A stretch of DNA of 64,000 nt from Rhodanobacter denitrificans (GTDB taxonomy: Bacteria; Pseudomonadota; Gammaproteobacteria; Xanthomonadales; Rhodanobacteraceae). The translations under genes and the position numbers were made by a program. The first letter of the stretch is position 1; the number at the start of each line of letters is the position of its first letter. Below the pieces are notes generated by a model. The model was not told where the DNA came from. It did not search any database and worked only from the letters and a program-made list of their open reading frames with translations. Below are positions 1-8,560 of this stretch, piece by piece. The stretch lies in NCBI GenBank assembly GCA_003241385.1, contig QFPO01000014.1, positions 1 through 64,000 of the forward strand, in the 5' to 3' direction.

Positions 1-81
1 TGCCCCAACTCGCTGGCGCTCAGACACGGGGCAGCTCTTCGGCCTGGGCGACCTGCGATGCTCGGCTCGCTTTAGGCGCAC

Positions 82-122
82 CAACAGCCAAGAGCAAGAG
101 CAACAGCAACGGCAACAGCAGC
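82..122. repeat. CAACAG/CAAGAG low-complexity tract
   Basis: A short tract of irregular CAACAG, CAAGAG and CAACGG hexamers lies in the non-coding stretch after thrC. It is too irregular for a simple tandem repeat and is not in a believable reading frame. Nearby, TGCCCC at 1-6 can pair with GGGGCA at 28-33. It may be part of a dispersed intergenic repeat, but only one copy is visible here. Confidence 0.4.
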
Positions 123-236
123 CGGCGCCGCGGTCACAGGCGATGATCGCTCAGATCGAAGAAGAACTTTTTCTTCAGGTCGCGCACGCGCAGCCAGACG
201 CTCCGGTCACCTGTGTGCATGCGCGCAGCCCCCTCG

Positions 237-1526
237 TCACGCAAGCAGACGTTCGTGCAGCGCCGGATACGACGCCGGCAGCGGTTCGGCCGTGGCCGGG
301 CGTGCCAGCAGCTCGGCCAGCGCCGGCGGCGGCTCGACGGGGCCGACCAGCGGTTCGACGATCCGTTCGAACTTGGCCGGGTGCGCCGTCGCGACGACCG
401 CGTAATCGCCGCGATCGCCGGCCGCGCGCAGGCGGTCGAGTACCGCGACCGCACAGGCCGTATGCGGACAGACCACGGCGCCGCGCCGCTGTGCCGTCGC
501 GGCGATCGTCGCGCGGATCGCGGCGTCGTCGACGGCCTGCGCCGTGACCGCCTCGCGCAAGCGCGCCGGGTCCGGATACAGCCAGACCAGCCGCTCGAAA
601 TTGCTCGGCGCGCCGACGTCCATCGCATTGGCCAGCGTCGCGACGCTGGCGCGCGGCGCGTAGTCGGCACCCGCGAAGAAATCCGCGAGCACGCGATTGT
701 CGTTGTTCGCGAGCACCACCGGCCCGACCGGCAGGCCGATCGCACGGACCAGGATCGCCGCCAGTGCATTGCCGAGATTGCCGGTCGGCACGATCAGGCC
801 GAGCGGCTGCGCGTGCGTGCGCGCATGCCCGAGTGCGGCGGCCGCGTAGTAGGCCATCTGCGGCAGCAGGCGGCCGAGGCTGATGCTGTTGGCCGACGAC
901 AGCGGGCAGCGCTCGCGCAACGCCGCGTCGGCCAGCGCCTGCTTCACGAGCCGCTGACAGTCGTCGAAGCTGCCGGCCACGCGCAGCGCCAGCACGTTGT
1001 CGCCGAAACAGCCGAGCTGGTGGGCCTGGCGCGGCGAGACGCGGCCGTCCGGATAGAGGATCACGACACGGAAACCCGGCCGGCGGTGGAACGCGGCGGC
1101 CACCGCGGCGCCGGTGTCGCCGGAGGTCGCGACCAGGATCGTCAGCGCCGGATCGGACGGCGTGCGCAGGCGCGCCAGGCATTCGGCGAGGAAGCGCGCG
1201 CCGAAGTCCTTGAACGCCGCGGTCGGACCGTGGAACAGCTCGAGCAGCCGGCTCGCCTCGTCGCCGAACCGGACCAGCGGCGCCGGGAAGTCGAACGCGC
1301 TCGCGCAGATCGATGCGAGCGCCTCGTGCAGCGGATCGCCGGCGAAGAACGGGCGCAGCAGCCGCTCGCCGATCGCCGGCAGCGTCACGAGGCCGTCGAA
1401 GTCCGCCGTGCTCAGTCGCGGCAGCGTCGCCGGCACGTAGAGTCCGCCGTCGGGTGCGAGGCCGGCGCGCAGCGCGGCGCCGATCGGGACCGCGGGTGCA
1501 TCGCCGCGCGTGGAGACGTAGTTCAT
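237..1526 (-). CDS. thrC: Threonine synthase
   Basis: Threonine synthase converts O-phospho-L-homoserine to L-threonine and phosphate, the last step of the pathway, in the cytosol with PLP as cofactor. The 429-residue product has the usual length. The PLP-binding lysine is visible in HGPTAAFKDFGARF (Lys106), and the MNYVSTRG opening is typical of the gammaproteobacterial ThrC type. Its ATG overlaps the thrB stop codon (ATGA), so translation is probably coupled. It is the last gene of thrL-thrA-thrB-thrC. The only terminator-like structure after it is a small GAAGAA-CTTT-TTCTTC stem at 161-176. Confidence 0.97.
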   Translation of the reverse strand: MNYVSTRGDAPAVPIGAALRAGLAPDGGLYVPATLPRLSTADFDGLVTLPAIGERLLRPFFAGDPLHEALASICASAFDFPAPLVRFGDEASRLLELFHGPTAAFKDFGARFLAECLARLRTPSDPALTILVATSGDTGAAVAAAFHRRPGFRVVILYPDGRVSPRQAHQLGCFGDNVLALRVAGSFDDCQRLVKQALADAALRERCPLSSANSISLGRLLPQMAYYAAAALGHARTHAQPLGLIVPTGNLGNALAAILVRAIGLPVGPVVLANNDNRVLADFFAGADYAPRASVATLANAMDVGAPSNFERLVWLYPDPARLREAVTAQAVDDAAIRATIAATAQRRGAVVCPHTACAVAVLDRLRAAGDRGDYAVVATAHPAKFERIVEPLVGPVEPPPALAELLARPATAEPLPASYPALHERLLA

Positions 1527-2482
1527 CGCAGGCCCTCCGCCGCCGCAACGGATGTCGCCGGGTCGACGACGTGCGCGGCCGGGCCGGCAACCGGCGTCAC
1601 GTAGCGGCGGCTCGCCAGACCGGCCTCGGCGAATGCGGCCTGCATCGCCTGCGCGCCGGCCTCGGCGCCGGCGCGGCTCTCGAACCAGCCGAACACGCTC
1701 GGACCGGCGCCGGAAATGCTCGCGCCGAGCGCGCCGGCGTCGAGCGCGGCGGCCTTGACCGCGGCGAACCCGGCGATCAGCGGCGCGCGGCGCGGCTCGA
1801 CCAGCACGTCGCGCAGGCCGGCGCGGACCAGGTCCGCATCGCCGCGCCAGCAGCCGGCCAGCACCAGCGCCAGATGCGCGCTCTGCCGCACGAAATCACC
1901 GAGCGCGTAGTCGCCGCGCAGCGCCTCGCGCGCGCGGCGCGTCTCGAGCACCGCATCGGGATGCACGACCGCCGCGTGCCACTCGGCCGGCACCGGCACC
2001 GGCACCAGGCGGTCCTCGGTCGCCAGCACCAGGCCGCCGAGCAGCATCGGGCCGATGTTGTCGCCGTGCCGGCCGCCGCTGGCCGCGGCCTCGCCTTCGA
2101 GCGCGAACGGATACAGCGCCTCGACCGGCAGCGGCGCCGGCAGCAACGCATTGGCGGCGACCAGGGCGGCGACGCACGACGCCGCCGATCCGCCCATGCC
2201 CGAGCCGAGCGCGATGCCCTTGTCGAGCGCGACCTCGAAACCGAATGGCAGCGCGAGCGCGCTGCGCAGCGCGATCAGCGCGCGGCCGGCCGTATTGCGC
2301 TCGGCCTCGCGCGGCAAGTCGCGGACCGTGCCGTCGATCGCGCCGATGCGCACCTCCGGCGCGTCGATGCGGCGCACGCGCGCGCGGTCGCCGGCACCGG
2401 CGATGCTGTGGCCGAGGATGTCGAAGCCGACCGCGACGTTGCCGACGCTGGCCGGTGCGAACGCAAGAGCGCTCTCGTTCAT
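1523..2482 (-). CDS. thrB: Homoserine kinase
   Basis: Homoserine kinase phosphorylates L-homoserine with ATP, feeding ThrC. The start at MNESALAFAP gives 319 residues, normal for the family, and sits just after the thrA stop. The frame stays open far upstream, so length alone does not set the start. The GHMP-kinase ATP-binding motif is seen at about residues 91-102 (ALGSGMGGSAAS), and the N-terminal PASVGNVAVGFDILG segment is also characteristic. The gene lies between thrA (8 bases apart) and thrC (4-base overlap) and should be controlled with them by the upstream leader. Confidence 0.96.
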   Translation of the reverse strand: MNESALAFAPASVGNVAVGFDILGHSIAGAGDRARVRRIDAPEVRIGAIDGTVRDLPREAERNTAGRALIALRSALALPFGFEVALDKGIALGSGMGGSAASCVAALVAANALLPAPLPVEALYPFALEGEAAASGGRHGDNIGPMLLGGLVLATEDRLVPVPVPAEWHAAVVHPDAVLETRRAREALRGDYALGDFVRQSAHLALVLAGCWRGDADLVRAGLRDVLVEPRRAPLIAGFAAVKAAALDAGALGASISGAGPSVFGWFESRAGAEAGAQAMQAAFAEAGLASRRYVTPVAGPAAHVVDPATSVAAAEGLR

Positions 2483-2490
2483 GACGGACC

Positions 2491-5037
2491 TCACAGACGG
2501 GCGCCGAGCGCCGCTCCGAGCCGCAGCAGATCGGCGAACACGCCGGCGGCGGTGACATCCGGTCCCGCGCCGGGTCCCTGCACGATCAGCGGATTGCTCG
2601 CGTAGCGGCGCGTCGTGAACTGCACGATGTTGTCGGTCAGGCGCAGATGCGCGAAGGCATGGCTGCGCGGCAGCTCGGCCAGTTCGACGCGCGCACCGTC
2701 GCGGCCCAGACGCGCGACGTAGCGCAGCACCTTGCCGTCCGCCTCGGCGCGTGCCAGGCGCTCGGCCATCGGCGCGTCGAGCGCGCTCAGCGCGCCCGCG
2801 ACGTCCTCGCGCGGCACCGCGCCGAGCTCGGCCGGCACCAGGCTCTCGACCGCGACGTCGGCCAGTTCGAGCTCGCGTCCGGCCTCGCGCGCGAGGATCA
2901 CCAACTTGCGCGCGACGTCCAGACCCGACAGGTCGTCGCGCGGATCGGGCTCGGTGTAGCCGAGCGCATGCGCCTCGGCGACCAGGGCCGAGAACGGCTG
3001 GCTGCCGTCGTAGCGGTTGAACAGCCAGGCCAGCGTGCCCGAGAAGATACCGTCGACCGCGATCAGCTCGTCGCCGGTGTCGAGCAGGTCGCGCAGCGTC
3101 TGGATGATCGGCAGGCCCGCGCCGACGGTCGCCTCGTAGCGCCAGCGCGCGCCGCCGCTGTCGGCCGCGGCGCGGATCGCCGCGTAGCGCGCCCACGGGC
3201 CGGCGCCGGCCTGCTTGTTCGGCGTGATGACGTGGATGCCGGCGGCCAGCCAGCCGGCGTAGCGCTCGGCGACCGCGGCGCTGGCGCTGCAGTCGACGAT
3301 CACCGCATGCGGCAGATGCGGCGCGTGCACGTGCGCGGTGAAACGGTCCAGATCGGCCGCCTCGCCGGCGCCGCCGAGGCGCTCGGACCAGTCGGCCGAC
3401 AGCAGGCCGCGCTCGTCGGTCCACAACCGTCGGCTGCTCGCGATCGCGCGCACGCGCAGGTCCAGGCGCGTCTCGCGCTGCAGCCGCTCGGCGCCCTCGC
3501 GGATCTGATCGAGCAGCGCGCGGCCGACGTGGCCGGGACCGATCAGGCCGACCGACAGCGTCTGCGGCGACAGCCAGAAGCCGGCATGCGCGGCGCGCAG
3601 CGCACGCGCGGCGTCGGCGCTGGCCAGCGCCACGGAGATGTTGCGCTCGGACGCGCCCTGCGCGATCGCGCGCACGTTGACGCGGGCACGGCCGAGCGTC
3701 GCGAACAGCCGCGCCGCGACGCCGGGCGTGCCGGCCATGCCGTCGCCGACCGCGGCCAGCACGCTGATGCCCGGCGTGACCGTGACGGCCTGGATCTGGC
3801 CGCTGGCGAGCTCGGCCGCGAACGCGGCGCTCAGGCCGTCGCGCGCGCGCTCGACGTCGCCGGCGCGCACGACGCAGCAGATCGAATGCTCCGAGGAACC
3901 CTGCGAGATCATCACCACCGACACGCCAGCGTCGCGCAGCGCCGCGAAGACGCGTTCGGCCGTGCCGGGCACGCCGATCATGCCGGCGCCCTCGACGTTG
4001 ACGATCGCCAGATGATCGGCCAGCGACAGGCCCTTGACCGGTGCCGGCGGCGCGTCGTCGGCGCCGATGCGCGTGCCGGCGTGGTCGGGCCGGAACGTGT
4101 TGCGGATGCGGATCGGCAGGCCCAGCGCCATCGCCGGCAGCATCGTCTGCGGATGGATCACCTTGGCGCCGAAGTAGGCCAGTTCGCAGGCCTCCTCGTA
4201 GGACACCGACGCCAGCGGCACCGCCTCGGGCACCAGGCGCGGATCGGCCGACAGCACGCCGTCGACGTCGGTCCAGATGTTGAGCTCGTGCGCGCCGAAC
4301 AGCGCCGCGAAGATCGCGCCGGAGTAGTCGCTGCCGTTGCGGCCGAGCACGGTCGGCCGGCCCTGCGCGTCGCACGCGACGAAACCGGTGGCGACGACGC
4401 GCCCGGCCGGGTGGCGCTCGCGCCACTCGGCCAGGCGCGCCGCGCTGGCCTGCCAGTCGACCGCGACGCCGAGTTCGCCGTGGCGCACGAGGAGCACCTC
4501 GCGCGCGTCGAGCATCGCGCAGTCGGCACCGTCGGCCGCCAGCAGCGCCGAGAGCAGGCGCGCCGACCAGACCTCGCCGAGTCCCTGGATCCGCTCGAGC
4601 GCCTCGCGTGCAGGGAAGCCGAGCACGGCCAGCGCCTGCAGCAGCTCGACCAGTGCGGCGTGGCTGGCCTCGAGCCAGGCTTCGACCGGTGCCGCCGCCG
4701 CGCCGAGCAGATCGCGCGCGGTCCGCCGGTGGCGCTCGTGCAGTGCGGCGGCCGCCTCGCGCCAGCCGGTATCGCCGGCCGCGGCATCGCCGGCCAGCGC
4801 GATCAGCGCATCGGTCACGCCCTGCATCGCCGAGACGACCGTGATCTGCCGGTCTTCGGACTGTTCGCGCAGGATCGCCGCGACGGCGCGATAGCGCGAG
4901 GCGTCGGCGAGCGAGGAGCCGCCGAACTTGTGCGCGACGATGCGGGCATCGGCGGGAACGCCGCGCAGGCCGGCGCTGTGGGCAGCGGCGAGCGGATCGA
5001 CGGCGGTGGGATCGGTCAGGGGGACGTGCGGTTTCAT
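2491..5037 (-). CDS. thrA: Bifunctional aspartokinase / homoserine dehydrogenase I
   Basis: This fused enzyme catalyses the first step (aspartate to aspartyl phosphate) and third step (aspartate semialdehyde to homoserine) of the threonine pathway. I chose the ATG at 5037 (MKPHVPLTD, 848 residues) because a GGAGG ribosome-binding site lies 7 bases upstream; an in-frame ATG at 5091 would fall inside the leader hairpins. The aspartokinase motif KFGGSS is at residues 37-42. It is followed by the kinase domain (to about 330), tandem ACT regulatory domains (about 340-490) and an NAD(P)-binding GPGHVG near 499 that opens the dehydrogenase half. The ACT region suggests feedback inhibition by threonine, as in the family. 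Confidence 0.97.
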   Translation of the reverse strand: MKPHVPLTDPTAVDPLAAAHSAGLRGVPADARIVAHKFGGSSLADASRYRAVAAILREQSEDRQITVVSAMQGVTDALIALAGDAAAGDTGWREAAAALHERHRRTARDLLGAAAAPVEAWLEASHAALVELLQALAVLGFPAREALERIQGLGEVWSARLLSALLAADGADCAMLDAREVLLVRHGELGVAVDWQASAARLAEWRERHPAGRVVATGFVACDAQGRPTVLGRNGSDYSGAIFAALFGAHELNIWTDVDGVLSADPRLVPEAVPLASVSYEEACELAYFGAKVIHPQTMLPAMALGLPIRIRNTFRPDHAGTRIGADDAPPAPVKGLSLADHLAIVNVEGAGMIGVPGTAERVFAALRDAGVSVVMISQGSSEHSICCVVRAGDVERARDGLSAAFAAELASGQIQAVTVTPGISVLAAVGDGMAGTPGVAARLFATLGRARVNVRAIAQGASERNISVALASADAARALRAAHAGFWLSPQTLSVGLIGPGHVGRALLDQIREGAERLQRETRLDLRVRAIASSRRLWTDERGLLSADWSERLGGAGEAADLDRFTAHVHAPHLPHAVIVDCSASAAVAERYAGWLAAGIHVITPNKQAGAGPWARYAAIRAAADSGGARWRYEATVGAGLPIIQTLRDLLDTGDELIAVDGIFSGTLAWLFNRYDGSQPFSALVAEAHALGYTEPDPRDDLSGLDVARKLVILAREAGRELELADVAVESLVPAELGAVPREDVAGALSALDAPMAERLARAEADGKVLRYVARLGRDGARVELAELPRSHAFAHLRLTDNIVQFTTRRYASNPLIVQGPGAGPDVTAAGVFADLLRLGAALGARL

Positions 5038-5041
5038 CGGG

Positions 5042-5108
5042 CCTCCGGTCAGGAAACCCCGCACGCCGGGAGGAAGGGGGAGCGCCCGCATCCTCGTCGA
5101 GGAGCGGG
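5042..5108 (-). promoter_or_regulatory. thr operon attenuator region
   Basis: Between the thrL stop and the thrA ATG, the transcript can form two or three competing structures. A 10-bp hairpin with one bulge lies at 5085-5108 (arms CCCGCTCCTC and GAGGATGCGGG). A short GC stem at 5058-5070 is followed by TTT. CCTCCCGG (5066-5073) can pair with CCGGAGG (5042-5048), which would hide the thrA ribosome-binding site. No long U run is seen, so control could act on translation as much as on termination. The pairing is read by eye; no folding energies were calculated. Confidence 0.65.
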
Positions 5109-5125
5109 AGGTCGTTGAGCTGGTG

Positions 5126-5194
5126 TTACGCGCGCACGACCGACCGCCCCTGTGGGGTAGTCGTCGTCGTGGTCGTGGTGCGGCGCGTCAACAT
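5126..5194 (-). CDS. thrL: thr operon leader peptide, Thr-rich
   Basis: A 22-residue open frame starts MLTRRTTTTTTTTPQ and ends VRA-TAA. It has nine threonine codons, eight of them consecutive (Thr6-13). It lies about 90 bases upstream of thrA and is followed by hairpins, which is the layout of an amino-acid attenuation leader: ribosome stalling at threonine codons would favour operon expression. Unlike the E. coli leader it contains no isoleucine codon, so I infer that it senses threonine only. No Shine-Dalgarno sequence is visible, and a possible promoter places the transcript start within a few bases of the ATG. Confidence 0.8.
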   Translation of the reverse strand: MLTRRTTTTTTTTPQGRSVVRA

Positions 5195-5202
5195 GGCGTC
5201 GA

Positions 5203-5231
5203 GTTGATCCGATCCGACCGGATGCTGTCAA
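5203..5231 (-). promoter_or_regulatory. Putative thr operon promoter
   Basis: On the minus strand a perfect TTGACA (-35, 5226-5231) is followed after exactly 17 bases by ATCAAC (5203-5208), a poor -10 match. The predicted start of transcription would be only 2-4 bases before the thrL ATG. Confidence 0.5.
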
Positions 5232-5357
5232 GCCGGTCGTGACGGCAGCGGCGGCTCGACGGGATCGTCCGATCGGCCCTGTCCCGGCGCGGCCTGCGGC
5301 CCGGCGTCGCGATCGGACCGTGCGGCCGGGCGATCCGCGTTGCGGTAGCATGCGCCG

Positions 5358-6110
5358 ATGAACGATCCGCAGCGCACCACCCATTTCGGCTACCGCGACG
5401 TGCCCGAGGCCGACAAGGCCCGCCTGGTCGGCGAGGTCTTCAGCTCGGTCGCCGGCCGCTACGACCTCATGAACGACCTGATGTCGTTCGGCCTGCACCG
5501 GCTCTGGAAGCGCTATTTCGTCGGCACCAGCGGCGTGCGCACCGGCGATGCCGTGCTCGACCTCGCCGGCGGCACCGGCGACATCGCGGCCCTGCTGCTG
5601 CCGAAGGTCGGCCCGGGCGGGCGGATCGTCGTCGGCGACATCAACGGCGAGATGCTGCGCGTCGGCCGCGACCGCCTGACCGATCGCGGCCGGGTGCAGG
5701 GCCTGGAGTACGCCCAGCTCGACGCCGAGGCGCTGCCGTTCCCGGACCGCAGCTTCGACTGCGTGACGATGGCGTTCGGCCTGCGCAACGTCACGCACAA
5801 GGACAAGGCGCTCGCCGAGATCCACCGCGTGCTCAAGATCGGCGGCCGCGTGCTGGTGCTGGAGTTCTCGGCGGTGCGCGCCGAATGCCTCAAGCCGCTG
5901 TACGACTTCCATTCGTTCCAGGTGCTACCGCGCCTGGGCGCCTTGTTCGCCGGCGACGCGGACAGCTACCGCTATCTCGCCGAATCGATCCGGCGCCATC
6001 CGGACCAGGCCACGCTCAAGGGCATGATGGAGGCGGTCGGCTTCGCACGCGTCGACGTGCGCAACCTCTCGGCCGGCATCGTCGCGATCCATCGCGGCTA
6101 TCGCGTCTGA
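5358..6110 (+). CDS. ubiE: Ubiquinone/menaquinone biosynthesis C-methyltransferase UbiE
   Basis: UbiE transfers a methyl group from SAM to the quinone ring precursor in ubiquinone (and menaquinone) synthesis, at the inner face of the membrane. The 250-residue product is the normal length. It shows the family N-terminal pattern VFSSVAGRYDLMNDLMSFG, the SAM-binding LDLAGGTGD at residues 67-75, and MAFGLRNV further on. A TAGCAT box at 5346-5351 ends only 6 bases before the ATG, which suggests a leaderless transcript. The gene is monocistronic, divergent from the thr operon and closed by a perfect hairpin overlapping its stop. Confidence 0.97.
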   Translation: MNDPQRTTHFGYRDVPEADKARLVGEVFSSVAGRYDLMNDLMSFGLHRLWKRYFVGTSGVRTGDAVLDLAGGTGDIAALLLPKVGPGGRIVVGDINGEMLRVGRDRLTDRGRVQGLEYAQLDAEALPFPDRSFDCVTMAFGLRNVTHKDKALAEIHRVLKIGGRVLVLEFSAVRAECLKPLYDFHSFQVLPRLGALFAGDADSYRYLAESIRRHPDQATLKGMMEAVGFARVDVRNLSAGIVAIHRGYRV

Positions 6111-6127
6111 CGCGCCGCTGGCGCGTC
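6109..6127 (+). terminator. Perfect hairpin at ubiE stop, no U tract
   Basis: GACGCGCC and GGCGCGTC form a perfect 8-bp stem with a GCT loop. It begins inside the ubiE TGA stop codon. No T run follows it. Confidence 0.55.
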
Positions 6128-6234
6128 GACACGGGCCGACCCGCGATCGCCTCGTCTGCACCTGCGCCGGCACTGCCGGACCGCACCGGCATGCCGGGTC
6201 GCCCGCAACGGCGGCACACGATGCTGCGAGAGGC

Positions 6235-6258
6235 CGCCTGGGCGACGTCGCCCAGGCG
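6235..6258. terminator. 24-base perfect palindrome between convergent genes
   Basis: A fully symmetrical sequence (half-site CGCCTGGGCGAC) lies between the convergent ends of ubiE and the response regulator gene. Its position suggests a bidirectional transcription stop, although it lacks a T run on either strand. Confidence 0.55.
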
Positions 6259-6293
6259 CCGCTACCACGCTCCCGTTCGCACGCCGGACAGGC

Positions 6294-6983
6294 TCAGCCC
6301 GCCGCGTCGGCTTCGGGCACCTCGTAGCGATAGCCGACGCCGTAGACCGAGCTGATCGGATCGACGCCGGCATCGGCGAGCTTGCGACGCAGGTTCTTGA
6401 CGTGGCTGTCGACGGTGCGGTCGCTGACGACGCGATTGTCCAGATACAGCGCGTCGATCAGCTGGCTGCGCGAGAACACGCGGCCGGGCTGGCCGGCCAG
6501 CTTGTGCAGCAGGCGGAACTCGACCGGCGTCAGCGTCAGCGGCCGGCCGCGCACGCGCACCTCGAAGCGCTCGACGTCGAGCGCGACCGGATCGGGCACC
6601 GGCGATGCGACCGCCGCGGCCCGCCGCAGTACGGCCTTGACGCGCGCGACGACCTCGCGCGGACTGAACGGTTTGCAGATGTAGTCGTCGGCACCGAGCT
6701 CGAGCCCGAGCAGACGGTCGATCTCCTCGACGCGCGCGGTCACCAGCAGCACCGGCACCTGCGAGAACGCGCGTACGCGGCGGCAGATGCTGAGACCGTC
6801 CTCGCCGGGCAGCATGACGTCGAGCAGGATCGCCGCCGGCGTGTGGCGGCCGATCCAGTCGACCGCGAGCGCGCCGTTGCCGAGCGTCTCGACACGGTAG
6901 CCGGCGGCGACCAGATAGTCGCGCAGCAGCGCGGCGATCTTCGGCTCGTCCTCGACGATCAGAATCGGCGCCGTATCGGTCAT
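6294..6983 (-). CDS. OmpR-family response regulator
   Basis: This is a cytosolic two-component response regulator of 229 residues. The receiver domain has the acidic pair at Glu11-Asp12, the phospho-acceptor Asp55 (ILLDVMLPGEDG) and the conserved Lys104 (DDYICKPFSPRE). A winged-helix DNA-binding domain occupies about residues 130-225 (SDRTVDSHVKNLRRKL). Its start codon overlaps the stop of the upstream sensor kinase (ATGA), so the pair is co-translated. Sequence and gene order resemble BaeR/CpxR-type envelope-stress regulators, but I cannot assign the stimulus. The 11-bp-spaced repeats at 8561-8590 are a likely binding site. Confidence 0.93.
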   Translation of the reverse strand: MTDTAPILIVEDEPKIAALLRDYLVAAGYRVETLGNGALAVDWIGRHTPAAILLDVMLPGEDGLSICRRVRAFSQVPVLLVTARVEEIDRLLGLELGADDYICKPFSPREVVARVKAVLRRAAAVASPVPDPVALDVERFEVRVRGRPLTLTPVEFRLLHKLAGQPGRVFSRSQLIDALYLDNRVVSDRTVDSHVKNLRRKLADAGVDPISSVYGVGYRYEVPEADAAG

Positions 6984-8488
6984 CGGAGGCTCTCCGCGGC
7001 AGGCAGGACGATCTCGACGCGCAGGCCGCCGAGCGGCGAATGGCGGGCTTCGATGCGGCCGCCGTGCGCCTCGACGATCGCGCGGCAGATCGCCAGACCG
7101 AGGCCGGCGCCGCCGCTGGCGCGGTCGCGCGAATCCTCGACGCGGTAGAGCCGGTCGAACAGCCGCGGCAATGCCGCATCGGGCACGCCCGGTGCGGTGT
7201 CGTCGACGCTGACCAGCACGCGATCGGCGTCGCCGCGCAGGCCGAGCCGGATCCGGCCCGGCGCGTCGGTGTAGCGGCGTGCATTGCCGAGCAGGTTGTC
7301 GATCAGCTGCGCGATGCGCCGCGCGTCGGCGCGCACCGGCGCCGCCTCGGCGAGCTCGACGTCGAGCGCGAGGCCGGCATCGGCGAACGCGGCGCGGTGC
7401 AGGTCGGCCGCTTCCTGCAGCAGCGGCGCCAGCGACAGCGTCTCGAAGCGGTACTCGAGCGCGCCGGCGTCGGTCAGCGCGAGCTGGTACAGATCCTCGA
7501 CCAGCGCGGTCAGCCGGTCGCATTCGGCGTGCAGCGAGGCCAGCGCCTCGGCGCTGACCGGCCGCACGCCGTCCTGCAGCGCCTGGATCTCGCCGCGCAG
7601 CACGCTGATCGGCGTGCGCAGTTCGTGCGCGATGTCGGCACCCCAGCGCCGGCGCTGCTCGCGATGCGATTCCAGGCTCGCCGCCAGATGGTTGAAGTCC
7701 GCCGCGAGCGCGCCGAACTCGTCGCGGCGGCGCGCGTCGACGCGGAACGCGTAGTCGCCGGCTGCGAGCCGGTGCGTGCCCTGCGCGAGCGCGCGGATCG
7801 GTGCGAGCAGGCGGCGCGCCAGCGCCAGCGCCAGCAGCAGCGCGACCGCGAGCACGCTGCCGCCGGCGATCAGCGCATCGCGGCGCTGCGCGGCGGCGAA
7901 GGTCGTGTCCAGGCCGCCGATCAGCCGCGGCAGCCGCGCCAGGCGGAGCCGCCCGACGACGGCGCCGTCCCAGCTGATCTCGACCGCGGCCGCGTCGTCC
8001 GGCGGGTCCGGGCGACCGGCCACGAAGCCACCGTCGGCATCGCTCAGCGTGACGCGGTGCACCCACGGCAGCGGTTGGTCGCCGCCCGGCCGCGGCGGAA
8101 ACGGTGGTCGGCCGTGCTCCCATCCGCTGCGATCGGCCCGCTCCCACGGCGGCGCGCCGGCCGGTGCCGGACCGGGCGCGGCGGCGTCGGCCCGGTCGCG
8201 GTCCGGACCGGGCGGCGGACCTGGCGGATGCGGCCGGCGCCAATCCGCGCCGGGATCGAGCAGTCCGACCAGCCGGCCCGGATCGGCACGCAGGAAGTCC
8301 CAGCTGCCGGACTCGCCGTAGCGGGCGGCCAGCGCCGGCGCCGCCGCGCGCAGCCGTTCGAGTTCGACTCCGTTGAGGTAATCGAGAAAGCCGCGCCGGA
8401 ACCCGATCTGCTGCCAGCCGACGAAACTGGCCAGCGCGAAGGCGCTGAGAACCGCGAAAGCGAGGAACAGGCGTTGCCAGAGACGCAC
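6980..8488 (-). CDS. Sensor histidine kinase
   Basis: This is an inner-membrane sensor kinase, partner of the regulator that overlaps its 3' end. No ATG is available at the right place. I chose the GTG at 8488 (VRLWQRLFLAF), which puts the first membrane helix at residues 5-25 and gives 502 residues. A proline/glycine/arginine-rich periplasmic segment (about 30-180) is followed by a second membrane helix near 195-215 and a HAMP linker. The H box IAHELRTPIS carries the autophosphorylated His288, followed by a HATPase domain (DNLLGNARRYTD, GGAGLGLAICRAIVEAHGG). The Pro-rich sensor segment matches no sensor domain I recognise. Confidence 0.9.
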   Translation of the reverse strand: MRLWQRLFLAFAVLSAFALASFVGWQQIGFRRGFLDYLNGVELERLRAAAPALAARYGESGSWDFLRADPGRLVGLLDPGADWRRPHPPGPPPGPDRDRADAAAPGPAPAGAPPWERADRSGWEHGRPPFPPRPGGDQPLPWVHRVTLSDADGGFVAGRPDPPDDAAAVEISWDGAVVGRLRLARLPRLIGGLDTTFAAAQRRDALIAGGSVLAVALLLALALARRLLAPIRALAQGTHRLAAGDYAFRVDARRRDEFGALAADFNHLAASLESHREQRRRWGADIAHELRTPISVLRGEIQALQDGVRPVSAEALASLHAECDRLTALVEDLYQLALTDAGALEYRFETLSLAPLLQEAADLHRAAFADAGLALDVELAEAAPVRADARRIAQLIDNLLGNARRYTDAPGRIRLGLRGDADRVLVSVDDTAPGVPDAALPRLFDRLYRVEDSRDRASGGAGLGLAICRAIVEAHGGRIEARHSPLGGLRVEIVLPAAESLR

Positions 8489-8560
8489 GGAGAACGGACC
8501 GCCGATCGGATGTGCGCACGATACCGGCGCCCCGCGCGGCGCGGAACGGCCGCGCCGCAA

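Noticed and set aside
2647..5118. Very long open frame opposite thrA (and similar frames opposite the metalloprotease, btuB, lptD and others)
   Set aside because: These are products of high GC codon bias. The translations are Arg/Ala-rich with no domain, and the opposite strand carries a clearly recognised gene.
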